Shown here: positions 46,491-57,623 of the stretch, in pieces
Numbering within the stretch: the stretch's first letter is position 1
How the letters are laid out: every line of letters begins with the position of its first letter
Assembly: GCF_036884655.1 (NCBI RefSeq)
Contig: NC_088357.1
Location: forward strand, 47,322,001 to 47,386,000
DNA: 64,000 nucleotides
Direction of reading: 5' to 3'
Origin: Musa acuminata AAA Group
Taxonomy: Eukaryota; Streptophyta; Magnoliopsida; Zingiberales; Musaceae
The notes under the pieces: generated by a model
Database searches by the model: none
What the model was told of the DNA's origin: nothing
Seen by the model: the letters and a program-made list of their open reading frames with translations, nothing else
Program-made: the position numbers and the translations under genes

Positions 46491-49400
46491 TTAATAGAAT
46501 AGATAAGGATACTGCTCTCGCATATCTTTTTCTCTTTCCCACGTTGTCTCTTGGTCTGAACGGTGTTGCCAACAAATCTTTACCAAAGGTATACTTTTGT
46601 TCCTTAAAACATGTTCTTTTCTTTCCAAGATCTGGGTTGGTTGTTCTTTAAAAATGGCATCATCTCGTAGTTGTAGAGGTTGGTAAGATATGACATGTGA
46701 TGGATCCCTGATATATCTTCGAAGCATAGACACATGGAATACATCATGGATGCTAGCCAAAGCCGGGGGCAATGCTAATCTGTATGCCACAGATCCAACC
46801 TTTTGTAAGATCTCAAATGGGCCAATAAATCTTGGGGCTAATTTCCCCCTTTGACCAAACCTCATAATTCCCTTAGTTGGCGACACTTTTAAGAAAACGT
46901 GCTCACCAACTTCGAACTCTAGATCTCTTCGCCTTCGATCTGCATAACTTTTCTGACGACTTTGAGCTATTAATAATCTTTGGCGTATAATTCGAATATT
47001 ACTAGCATCTTTTTGAATTAATTGAGGCTCCAAAAGTTTTCGTTCTCCTACCTCATCCCAATATATAGGTGATCTGCAATTTCTTCCATAAAGAGCTTCA
47101 AATGGAGCCATCTGTATACTAGAGTGGTAACTATTATTATAAAAAAACTCAATTAGATATAAGTGCATATCCCAACTCCCACCAAAGTTCAAAGTACATG
47201 CTCTTAAGAGATCTTCAAGAGTTTGTATTGTCCTTTCAGATTGACCATCAGTTTGGGGGTGAAAGGCTGTACTAAACTTTAACTGCGTGCCCAAAGATTT
47301 TTGTAGACTTCCCCAAAATTTAGAGGTGAATCTTGGATCTCTATCTGAGATAATGCTAACTAGCACCCCATGATATCGAATAATTTCCTTAATATATAAG
47401 CTTGCTAGTTTATCCAATGAATACTTCTTGTCAATAGAGAGGAAGTGAGCAGATTTAGTAAGTCTGTCTACTATTACCCAAATTCCGTCATATCCTTTCA
47501 TAGTCTTGGGTAATCCTATCACAAAATCCATAGCGACTTGCTCCCACTTCCATTCAGGAATCGAAATCCTTTGCAACTTTCCCGCAGGTACTCGATGTTC
47601 TATTTTCACCTGTTGGCATATTAAACATTTAGAAACAAACTCTGCTATATCTCTCTTCATACCACGCCACCAATAGTTTTGGCGAAAATCTCGATACTTC
47701 TTAGTAGTCCCGGGATGGATATTAAATTTTGATCTATGTGCCTCCTCTAATAATTGCATCTTTACTAGATGACTTTCGGGAACACAGAGTCGATTATGGA
47801 ATGTAATAGAACCATCTTCGGCTTGGAGGAATTCAGGTCTAGATCCTTGAGTTATTTTCTTAACTATCATTTGAAGATATGTATCTTCCTTCTGACCTTC
47901 TTTAACCGTTTCCACAAAAAATGATTGTGTCATCAAACACACAAGAAAACCTTTATTTGTCTCCGATAAAAGTTTAAGTTTTAAGTCTGCTAACTCCGTC
48001 ATCATAGAATTCCTTTGAATATTCATATAGGCTACAAGACTGTAGGTATTTCTGCTTAAGGCATCAGCGACTACATTAGCTTTCCCAGGATGATAGTTGA
48101 TATTAAAATCATAATCCTTTAGAAAGTCCAACCACCTTATTTGTCTCATATTTAAATCTTTCTATGTGAAAATATATTTGAGACTCTTATGATCTATGAA
48201 GATTTCGAATGTTTATCCATAGAGATGATGCCTCCAAATTTTCAGTGCAAAAATGATAGCTACTAGCTTTAAGTCATGAGTAGGATAGTTCTTTTCATGA
48301 GGCTTTAATTGCCTCGATGCATAAGCAACTGTTCTCTCGTTTTGCATTAGAATGCAACCAAGCCCTTGTAGTGATGCATCACTATACACTACAAAACCTT
48401 CTCCCCTTGAAGGAATCACCAAGATAGGAGCACTAGTTAATTTCTTCTTCAATTCTTGAAAACTTTGTTAACATTTATCATCCCACATGAATTTTATATT
48501 CTTTTGTGTCAACTTGGTCAATGGTGCTGCTATTTTTGAAAAGCCTTCTACGAATCTTCTATAATATCCAGCCAAACCCAAGAAGCTTCTAATCTCTGAA
48601 ACATTAGAAGGCTGCTTCCATTTTATCACAGCTTCAATCTTGTGAGGGTCAACAGATATACCAGCGCTTGAAATTACATGACCGAGAAACATAATTTCAT
48701 TGAGCCAGAAGTTGCACTTGCTTAACTTGGCATATAGTTTCTCTTGCCTTAGGACTTCCAGAACTGTCTTAAGATGGTGTTCATGCTTTGCTATGCTTTT
48801 GGAGTAGGTCAGGATATCATCAATGAACACAATTACAAATTTATCAAGATAAGGGTGGAACACCCTATTCATAAGATCCATGAAGGCAGCCGATGCATTT
48901 GTGAGTCTAAAAGGCATTACTAAGAATTCATAATGACCATATCTTGTTCTAAAGGTAATTTTCTGTATGTCTCCTTCCCTTATCTTTAATTGATGATACC
49001 CGAATCTCAAATCAATCTTTGAGTATACCCGAGTACCTTGAAGTTGATCAAATAGGTCATCTATTCGGGGAAGAAGATATTTATTCTTTATGGTCACTTA
49101 GTTGAGCTGTGTATAATCGATGCATAGTCGCATAGATCCATCTTTCTTCTTCACAAATAGGACAGGGGCACCCCAAGGTGATACACTAGGTCGAATAAAA
49201 CCCTTGTCCAAAAGCTCTTGGATTTGTTTCTTTAACTCCTCCAACTCAATTGGTGCCATTCTATATGAAGGTTTAGAAATAGGTGCAGTACCAAGTAGAA
49301 GATCAATTGTAAATTCAATCTGTCTATTTGGTGGCAGTGAAAGTAGATCCTCAGGAAAAACATCTAGAAAATCTCGCACAATGGGGATGTCCTTTAATAC

Positions 49401-51080
49401 TGGCCTCTTAGATTCTTCTCCAGAAATGAAGGCTAAGTATCCCTGACATCCCTTCAGTAATAGTTGGGCAGCACTCAAGGCTGAAATAATAGAAGGAAAC
49501 TTTTCTTGAATCCCAATGAACTTGAAAGGTGGTTGATCTAGAGGTGAGAAAGTAACAGTCTTCCGAAAACAATTGACACTTGCATGGTATGCTGAAAGCC
49601 AGTCCATACCCAAGATAGCATCGAAATTTTGAAATTCTAGTAGAATAAGATCTACTAGCAAATCGTGACTTTCAATAGTAATAACACAGTTTCTATATAT
49701 CTGATCAACTATCAAAGAGTTTCCAACTGGTGTTACTACCATTAATGCATTATTCATTGTCTCACGATTCTTATGCAGTTTCATAGCAAAATAGGGTGAT
49801 ATAAAAGAATGCGAAGAACCAGAATCAATAAGCACAGATGCTGGCATACCACAGAGTGTGATGATACCTTTAATAATATATCTCGAGGCTTCAGCATCTT
49901 GATGAGTCAGTGCGTATACTCTTGCCTGTCCTTCCTCTCTGGGTCGTAGCTGTTGTTGTCCAGTTGTTTGGGGTGGAGCTCGGTGTTGATGTTGCTTTCG
50001 TGGACAATCCTTCGACATATGCCCCGGTTGTTGACAATAAAAACATACACGTTGTCCCATGGGGCATGAGGTGGAAACATGATCTGTCTTTCCACAGAAA
50101 TAACATCTTATAACAACTTGATTGCTAGGAGCTCCTACTTGTTGATGCCCAAACTGTTTGCCTTTTCCTTTCTTTGAGGGTCCAGAATGTGATCCCCCAT
50201 ACGTAATTGGTGTAGCACTAAAAGGTCGCTTTCGATCATTTGCTTGTTGTAATTCATTATCCAATTTCTCTACCACCAAAGCTCGATTTAACACTTCAGC
50301 ATATGTTGGTAAAATCAGTACTGTAACGAACTTTCTAATTGATGATCGAAGTCCCCTCTCAAAATGACGAGCTCTTTGACTTTCATTAAAAGCAATATGT
50401 GGAGAGAACTGAGCCAACTCAGTGAAATGATGATAATATTCCATTACAGTTCTATTTCCTAGGTGGATGCTAAGGAACTCTTGTTGTTTCTCAAAGCGAA
50501 TTGAATCAGGTAAGAACTGCTCATAAAATGCTTCTTTAAACTGCTCCCAAGTTACCACATTACCTCCCGCCACTAACATCCTCCTTTTTGAGGTCCACCT
50601 AGTGTCTGCCTTCCCTTCCAAAATGAAAGAAGCGAAAGACACTTTTTGATTTTCCCTACATTCGATAGCTTCGAATGTCTTTTCCACTTGACAAATCCAA
50701 TGTTCAACAAAGATTGGATCTGGCTTACCCTAAAAAATTAGTGGTCTCAATCTCTTAAAGTGATCTAAGGTATTATTCCTACCTCGTGGAATTTCATCTT
50801 GTTCCTTCTGACGCTCAAAGTATCCCCTAATAGTATTGAGGACTCCGTGTACGTCATCTTGAGCATTGACAGGTGCTGGGGCATGAGGGGCATTCTACGA
50901 AGTCGGAGAAGCTGACCCATAATTAGTGACAGGTGTACGAGAGAACTAGGTTTGCTCTACGATGCGTAGAGCTTCCAAGTTATTATTTGTTTGAACACCT
51001 CTCCGAGTGCGTAGACCAATAGCATTGCGACCACGAGCACCCCGAGTGACAGGACCACTAATCTCTGGAATTGGCTCCAT
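46491..51080 (-). pseudogene. Gypsy gag-pol polyprotein with seven in-frame stops
   Basis: One frame runs from ATG 51080 (MEPIPEISGP) to the stop at 46491. In order: gag (about 50700-50300), zinc knuckles [14 protein letters not shown] and [14 protein letters not shown], protease IDSGSSHSF (about 49830), RT with FIDDILTYS (about 48820), RNase H with [10 protein letters not shown], integrase zinc finger ending CLICQQ, core with MDFVIGLP and HPQTDGQSERT, and a chromodomain-like end (QILERKEHVLRNK ... TWEREKDMREQYPYLF). Stops are at 50946-50948, 50895-50897, 50730-50732 (all TAG), 49098-49100, 48468-48470, 48213-48215 (TAA) and 48162-48164 (TAG). No frameshift is present. Confidence 0.93.
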
Positions 51081-51154
51081 TACTCCTATAATAGGTTAAA
51101 GACAATCATCGGTTAAAGTCAATCAAGTGACCTAATACACTTACAAGCCCTAAA

Positions 51155-51170
51155 CCATGCTTTGATACCA
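51155..51170 (-). promoter_or_regulatory. Gypsy primer binding site
   Basis: The minus strand reads TGGTATCAAAGCATGG seven bases inside the 5' LTR, a variant of the initiator-Met-tRNA-type PBS. Confidence 0.75.
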
Positions 51171-51177
51171 TAAAAGA

Positions 51178-53202
51178 TGTCACATCTTGGATTTTTTTTT
51201 TTTTATCTTTCCACACATTTAGGCCAAATAGATAAACATCACTTTATTCATCATTCATAAACATTTATTACAATTCATTTATTCATCAAATCATAAATAG
51301 AAAAATAAACATGGTGATGTTAACTTCAAGAATCATCCAAGTGGCTCTACCTAGCGGTAGAGGAAGGTCCGCTCTCCACTGGAATCCGATTTAGTACTAG
51401 AGGGAGGCTGCACTAAAAATCAAAAACAAAGAAAATTCAGCAACGTTGAGTAGGAACCCCAAAAGTCAACTCAAAATGTATATATGATCAAAATTCAATC
51501 AATCATCCCATTGGCGTATATCAAATACCCGAAAGAGCACTCCCCTAACAGCGGATGGAGAGGCTTTACCCTACGGGATGAGTTTGTGTTCTCCCAATAG
51601 CGAATGGAGACAAACTCATATCACACTCCCAACAGCGGATGGAGGAACCGTCCAACCGCTATGTCTGACGGCCCGCTAATCCCCGAAGGGAATCGCCGTA
51701 CCTGCTCTCGGCAGGAAAATAATATAATCTCATACTGGTCATGTCCATTTCGGGATAAAATAACATATTTAAATTGTCTCTTTCAAATATCATCAATATC
51801 AAGTAATATAAATTAGCCCTCAATTGACTTGAACTATAGTTTAATCGATTCAATTAAACTCGATTTACTAGAGCCTAACTGAACTGATCTCTAATCCTTA
51901 TTTAACTGGTCTGGAACCACCCTAGACTAGTATAATTTAGACTAGATTAAGTTCAATTTAGGTTAAACTAACTTGAATAAGTCAATCAATTCGGAATCAC
52001 CCTGAATTGATCTAGACTAATCAAGTCTAGTTTAGTTCAATCAATATTTGGGCTCAAGTTCAATAATAATATTGGGCTAAATTGAGCCGGTTCATCTATT
52101 GGTCATGTGCATTATACATGATTGAGCATGCATTACACAAAACTGGCCCAGCCTTAGCCCATGGACTAGTCATGTGCGTCGCATGTGACCGCCCATAATG
52201 GTTGGGTTGGGGTAGCCTACGGGCCAAGGCCTGACCCGTGGGTTGGGCCTGGCTTGTGAGCAATTTCATTCCAATTAATATCTAATTTCATATCATAGCA
52301 TATACCCATTAACAATATAAATAAAAACATAATAATGCATTAAAAGATAGATGAGGAGAAAAGCTTTAATACAAAGAAATAACATTCTAAATTTGACTAA
52401 AAATCATAAGACATTAAAAGAGAGACAGGGAGATAAGTTTTAATATAAGGAAATAGTCTTCTACATTCAAATAAAAATCATGTTTTCAACACATATAAAA
52501 TTTCAACATATTCTAGTCATATTTTAAATTATTCAGAATAATATATTTTAAATTTCAGATCAAAGAATATCAAAAAGGATTTTAGATAACATATTCTAAT
52601 CTAACAAGATTTTAATCCAGATAAGATTAAAGATAAACTGTAATACAGGAAATCTCATATAAAACAAATATATTTTTAACATATTTAACTTTGTCTCTAT
52701 AATAAAAACCTTAATCATGGGTCAAAGAATATTATGAAAACTTTAACTAATTACTTTAATGCAAAAATTTTCACATTTAAAGAATTGATACATATTTTTC
52801 AAACTATAAAACTTTCAACATTTAAAAAAATAAAATAAAAGCTAAAACTTTTAAATTTAATAAAGGTAGGGAAACCTACCTCTTGTCAACAGGGTATAAC
52901 TCCTCATTCCTCCCGCTGCTAGGCTCGACTAGGTGAGGAACAAAGGAGAGAAATCCCTCCCTTTAAATAGGAGGAGGTGAGCCTCTATTAAGGGAAATTC
53001 ATTTTAATTTTCGTATTTATTTAATATAAATTATTTTAATTTAATATATTAATAAATATGATATCATCATATTTGGAATACTTAATAGTTATTTCCTTAA
53101 TTCATATCAACAAACAAGGAAGTAGATTAAGATTTCCTTAAATTATAATAACAAGTAAGGAAAGAAAATCAATTCCTAACTTAAATATTTGATGTAGTTA
53201 CA
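51178..53202 (-). repeat. 5' LTR of the gypsy element (2025 bp)
   Basis: Plus-strand ends TGTCACATCTTGG ... GATGTAGTTACA; the partner of 44311-46445. Confidence 0.93.
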
Positions 53203-54550
53203 GAGATAACAGGACAAACTAGTCTATTATATACCCATCCATATAATGTATATAGCTAGTCTTATAGCTGCTCGTGTGTGGACACTAGGGATACAATACA
53301 GGTGCTCATTGGAGAATGAGTTCACTGATTGATCTGCTCATGCAATGCTAGATGGTTAATGATACCTTATTGTTAGATAGTGACTCCGTTGTTCTATTGG
53401 TGTATCTAGTCCTTAAACTTGAGACACCAAGGATATCCTGTATAAGTGCTCCACTCTTTGATACCAAAATTATAGGTTTAGATGTTCCAGATCTAGCACA
53501 GCCGGTCATCGGGAATGACAGTCAACCTTACGAGGGCTATTGAGTGTCAATAGAGGATCATCCGCTCTTGGTGTCATGAGAAGAATATCACATATGTTCT
53601 TGCTTAGACAAATCTCTAAGCATGGTCATTCAGATTGAGAGAGAAAGAGTTCTTCGGGAGAATCCGATTAGAGCAAGACTCGAGTAAAAACTATATAGGT
53701 CTAACAACACCATGTGCAGTATATAATATGTGGGATATTAGATAGATGAGGGACTATAGGTACATGGTAAATAAAGAAACACATGTTCAATTAATTGGAT
53801 TCCCTTGTATCGTCTAGGGACTACGACGTAGTGGCCTAGTATTCACAGTCGATGAGTCGAGTGAATTATTATGAAGATAATAATTCATTGAGTTAGAAGG
53901 AGTTTTGACAGGTATGAATCACAACTAGCTCGATATTGGGCCTAGAGGACCACACACATATGGTATGCATTGCAATGAGTAGAGGTTCGGATATGAGATA
54001 TCCATCGGAGCCCCTATCTTATTAGATATCCAATAAGCCTTTGAATTATTGGATCCTTTAGATGAGATCTAATAAGAGTCAATGAGAGATTATTGAATAA
54101 AGATTCACTAATCTAAGAGGCTTTGGTAGTTGGATGAAGATCCAATACCCAATAAGGCAGGATCCATTACGGTTAAGTTGGCATAAGTCTTCTATAAATA
54201 GAAGGGAACCAAAGGTTCATAGGCTAGCGCCTCTCTGTGTTGTCATCTCCTATTCTCCTCCTTAGATAGCAGGCATGGAGATTTAAAAAGCATCGTCGTA
54301 GCCCTATTGTGTGGATCACCACTAGAGAGGAGGATGTTTGACCTCCTTCACCATCTCCTATAAATCTATAGAGATTCAGGAATATACGATCTTCCTAAGT
54401 AAAACACAATCTTTTATATACATAGTTTTCGATTTTATGATTTTTATGCACCAATCTTTGCACGATGACGAACATAATCAATAAGAAATTTGAGGATTTT
54501 GTTTTATGTTCTTTCGCTGCGCATGTGATGTCGCCCCCAGATTTCCCTAT

Positions 54551-54725
54551 AATCTCATCACAATCTGATTCCATTATGCAGATCCATAGACATCACAATA
54601 TATGCAACATACAATATAAAGTGAAAAAATATCAATAATAATAATAATAAGTAAAAAGACTACGTAGCGTATCACATGTGTCATCACTCATGTGATTGGC
54701 TTGCATGGTACCTATGATTAGCACA
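54551..54725 (-). mobile_element. Inverted fragment of the copia-type LTR start
   Basis: On the minus strand it starts TGTGCTAATCATAGG and follows the first 175 bp of the LTR at 44060-44235 (GCCAATCACATGAGTGATGA, TTATTATTATTATT, ATATTGTGATGTC). It stops where the plus-strand LTR copy ends. Confidence 0.7.
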
Positions 54726-54882
54726 ATCCACCACTCCAACATAGTCAAACCCCTTAGTGAGTCCAATCTATTACTCCAACACAGTCAAGCCCCTTGGCAG
54801 GTCTGATCCACTGCTCTAACGTAGTCAAACCCCTTGACGGGTCTAATGTACCACTCCGACATGGTCAAACCCCTTGGTAGGT
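54723..54882. repeat. Minisatellite, four 40-bp units
   Basis: Four units of exactly 40 bp (54723-54762, 54763-54802, 54803-54842, 54843-54882) share CACTCCAACATAGTCAAACC and CCTTGG(C/T)AGGT, with point changes only. Confidence 0.9.
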
Positions 54883-57623
54883 CTAGTTCTTGAGTCATGC
54901 ACTTCAGTATAAAGACTCAAGAGATGCACCTAGGCAGAGCCTACACACACCCTAGTCGTGCACTCGGTTTGAAGACCCGAGAGTGACACCTCTAAAAGCT
55001 AAAAGGGACTTGCTCCTGAGACAAATACCTCGACATGAAGTCTCAAGGGTGGCACTTAGGCCGAGCCTACATGTTCCCTAGTCATACACCTCAACATAAA
55101 AACTCTAGGCCGAGCTTACATGCTCCCTAACCATGCACTCGATCGATTTGAAGATTATAAAGTATAATTCACTCAACACTCAACGGAAGGATCATAATCA
55201 CTGAATCGTTAACCCAATCACATCATATTTAATTTATTTCTTATTTTTTTAATATCATGATAGTAAATGATTTATTTAATTCATATTTAAGAATAAATCT
55301 AATATAGAGGAAATATTCTCTCTTGTATTTTATATAAACTCCGGCAAAGACCCCTCTACTTTCACCACCCTCAGAAGATTGTAGGTTTTCCATTTTAATT
55401 CTATCATTACAAGTTTTAAAATAATACATCAATGCTTTTTCTTAATATTACATAAAATTTCATATTTATTAATTTTAGATTTTAAAAGTAAAGTTATACA
55501 TGTTTCCATATTCTAACATTGTAATATTATTTTTTTAATATTATATCATAATGTAAAATAATTTGTAAATCACATTTTCTTAACCTTGGTTTAGTGGGCC
55601 CTATGTAGCCGATCTCAAATCACAATGACTCGGGTCGCTTCGAACGGGTCTTAAGTGATTCTAAATCAAATAAGTCTAAAGCTGATTTTGGGTGATTCTA
55701 ACTAGGTGTGAGGTGAATCCAAGTTGGTACAGCTACAAATCAAATTGGTTCAACATAGGTGCATGCCATTCTTAGGATATAGTGAGCTTGGTATCCCTTT
55801 ATCTCTTGGTTTAGACAATTTAAGAGGTTTTATTTGATGTTGTTGATGACTTTTGACAATTATTTAGATAATAATCAAAATTTTAAATTTCATTTTTGAG
55901 AATGGGTTTGAGTGTATTTGTTTAATATGATTTTTACTATATTTATGAGGTATATTTAGAAGTGCCCCTTGAAAGGAGCTAAGGGATTATCACATTTTTG
56001 ACATGCCATATGCCAAAAATAATTTATTCTAACATTTTTTACATTTATCTTAATATCTCATTAAATGCATGAATGAATGAATTTACAAAATATAATGTCT
56101 CTATTTAGACTATCTAGTGGTTTATGCATTATTGCATAGTTGGTAGGTCTTGAGTGCACATAAAAGCATCTTGTACACTCTTTAATGAATAAAAAATATT
56201 ATTTTTAAATATAAAATATAAATATTTTATAATATATGAGGACATTATTTTCCTACCGACATAGGCTAATACTGATAATGTTACATGACATTATTTCCTT
56301 ATAACATTATTTGCCTACAAAAACATTATTTATCTTTGAGAATTAGCCGGCTAACATGGTGGTTAGATAATTTATTGATCTCCATTTTGGTAGGTGAGAG
56401 GTACCACTCAATTCATTGTGGAGCTACAATATAAATTTTCTTAATATTTATATACATAAATATATTATTATGATTCATATTTATATATATAATATTTATA
56501 ATGGACTTGTTATATATATATAATATTTTTTATGTTTGAACTATACTATTACGATTCGTATTTATATTATCTTGATATTACTCATATATTTTTAAATAAA
56601 GTTTGACATATGGATATTTATATTTTTAGAACTTAATTATGGAGATTTCTATCCAACATGATTGCTCAAATGTTTTTGTATATTATTTATTGTGATAGTA
56701 ACCTTCTAAAAGTTACAAATTGGAGACTTAAGTGACAAAGACCTGTTTGACATTTTCTTCTCTTGTGATGGTGGATTAGTCAGAGTTCCATGTCTTAGGT
56801 CTGATCCATGAAAAATTCTCTATTCTTGATTACATACATTTTGGAATTGTCTGCAAGCAATGGAACTTGGTCATCAAATTCATAGGCATTTTATATAGAA
56901 TCTTGAGTCATTATTGGTAATTTCTATATTTTGTGAAATATCAAAATAAATTTCACATGTAAAAGTTTGAGCAAACTTATTTCAATCTGAAACTACTTTT
57001 TCTGTCATTTTAATATCATTTGTGATTTAATAATATTTTAAAAATCCATACTCAATAATATTTCATAAATATTAATCAATTAAAAAAAATACAAAATTCT
57101 CATTCTAATTTTCCAATTAAAGAAAATATGTCCTATGATAAATAGGTGGATGAGTAATAAAATACCCCTCTAAATTAACTGTAAATTAACTAGCTACCCA
57201 TATACTTCTTTTGACTTACACTTAAACACTCTTCTCTTAGTAAAATTACAATGGATACAACTCAAGGGATGACTTCAACCTTAACACTAAAGCTTAAAGC
57301 TTAATTTAACCAATATATATTATTCTTAAGAAATCCAAAAAATATTGGCCAACCTTTGGATTAAGTTTGCTTGTGATTAACCAGTAGATAAGAATCACAA
57401 ATAACACAACCATTTGCTCCTTGCAACTATAGATACAAATATTACAACTTACAGGTGATAGAAAAACACAAATCAGCAGACACAACAATGTCATTCTTCA
57501 GACAAGGGTGAAACATAAAAGAAGACCACACACAACAACACTGAGCAAAGAGCAAATATAGTAATAGGAGTAACATCGTGGTCTTGGCTTCAGTCATGGG
57601 ATCCGAAGGTGCCGTCCGCTGTG
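54883..57623. other. AT-rich spacer
   Basis: From 54883 to 55150 there are diverged repeats with GAGTGACACC, GACTTG and GAGCCTACA, probably transposon debris. From 55150 to 57620 nothing is recognised; the last bases hold the 3' flank of the NLR gene. Confidence 0.5.

Larger units (their letters stand above)
44311..53202 (-). mobile_element. Ty3/gypsy LTR retrotransposon, Tekay/Del-type chromovirus, 8892 bp
   Basis: The structure is complete on the minus strand: 5' LTR 53202-51178, PBS TGGTATCAAAGCATGG (51170-51155), gag-pol 51080-46491, polypurine tract AGGAGGGGAGAAA (46458-46446), 3' LTR 46445-44311. The target duplication is GAGAT at 44306-44310 and 53203-53207. The domain order protease, RT, RNase H, integrase and the chromodomain-like C-terminus point to a chromovirus of the Tekay/Del group. 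The LTRs differ by a few percent, judged by eye on the first 330 bp, and by a 108-bp tandem repeat expansion in the 3' LTR. Confidence 0.95.
44060..54548 (+). mobile_element. Older copia-type LTR copy split by the gypsy element
   Basis: The parts 44060-44310 and 53208-54548 join into an LTR-like unit of about 1.6 kb once the gypsy insertion is taken out. It has the TATA stretch TCTATAAATAGAAG (about 54194) and ends near GATGTCGCCCCCAGATTTCC. The start resembles TGCTAGTGATAGGTGTC. No internal region of its own is seen, so it is a solo LTR or fragment. Confidence 0.7.

Noticed and set aside
54723..54882. Possible CRISPR-like array
   Set aside because: The units are contiguous with no unique spacers and lie in a plant nuclear retroelement nest; it is a minisatellite.
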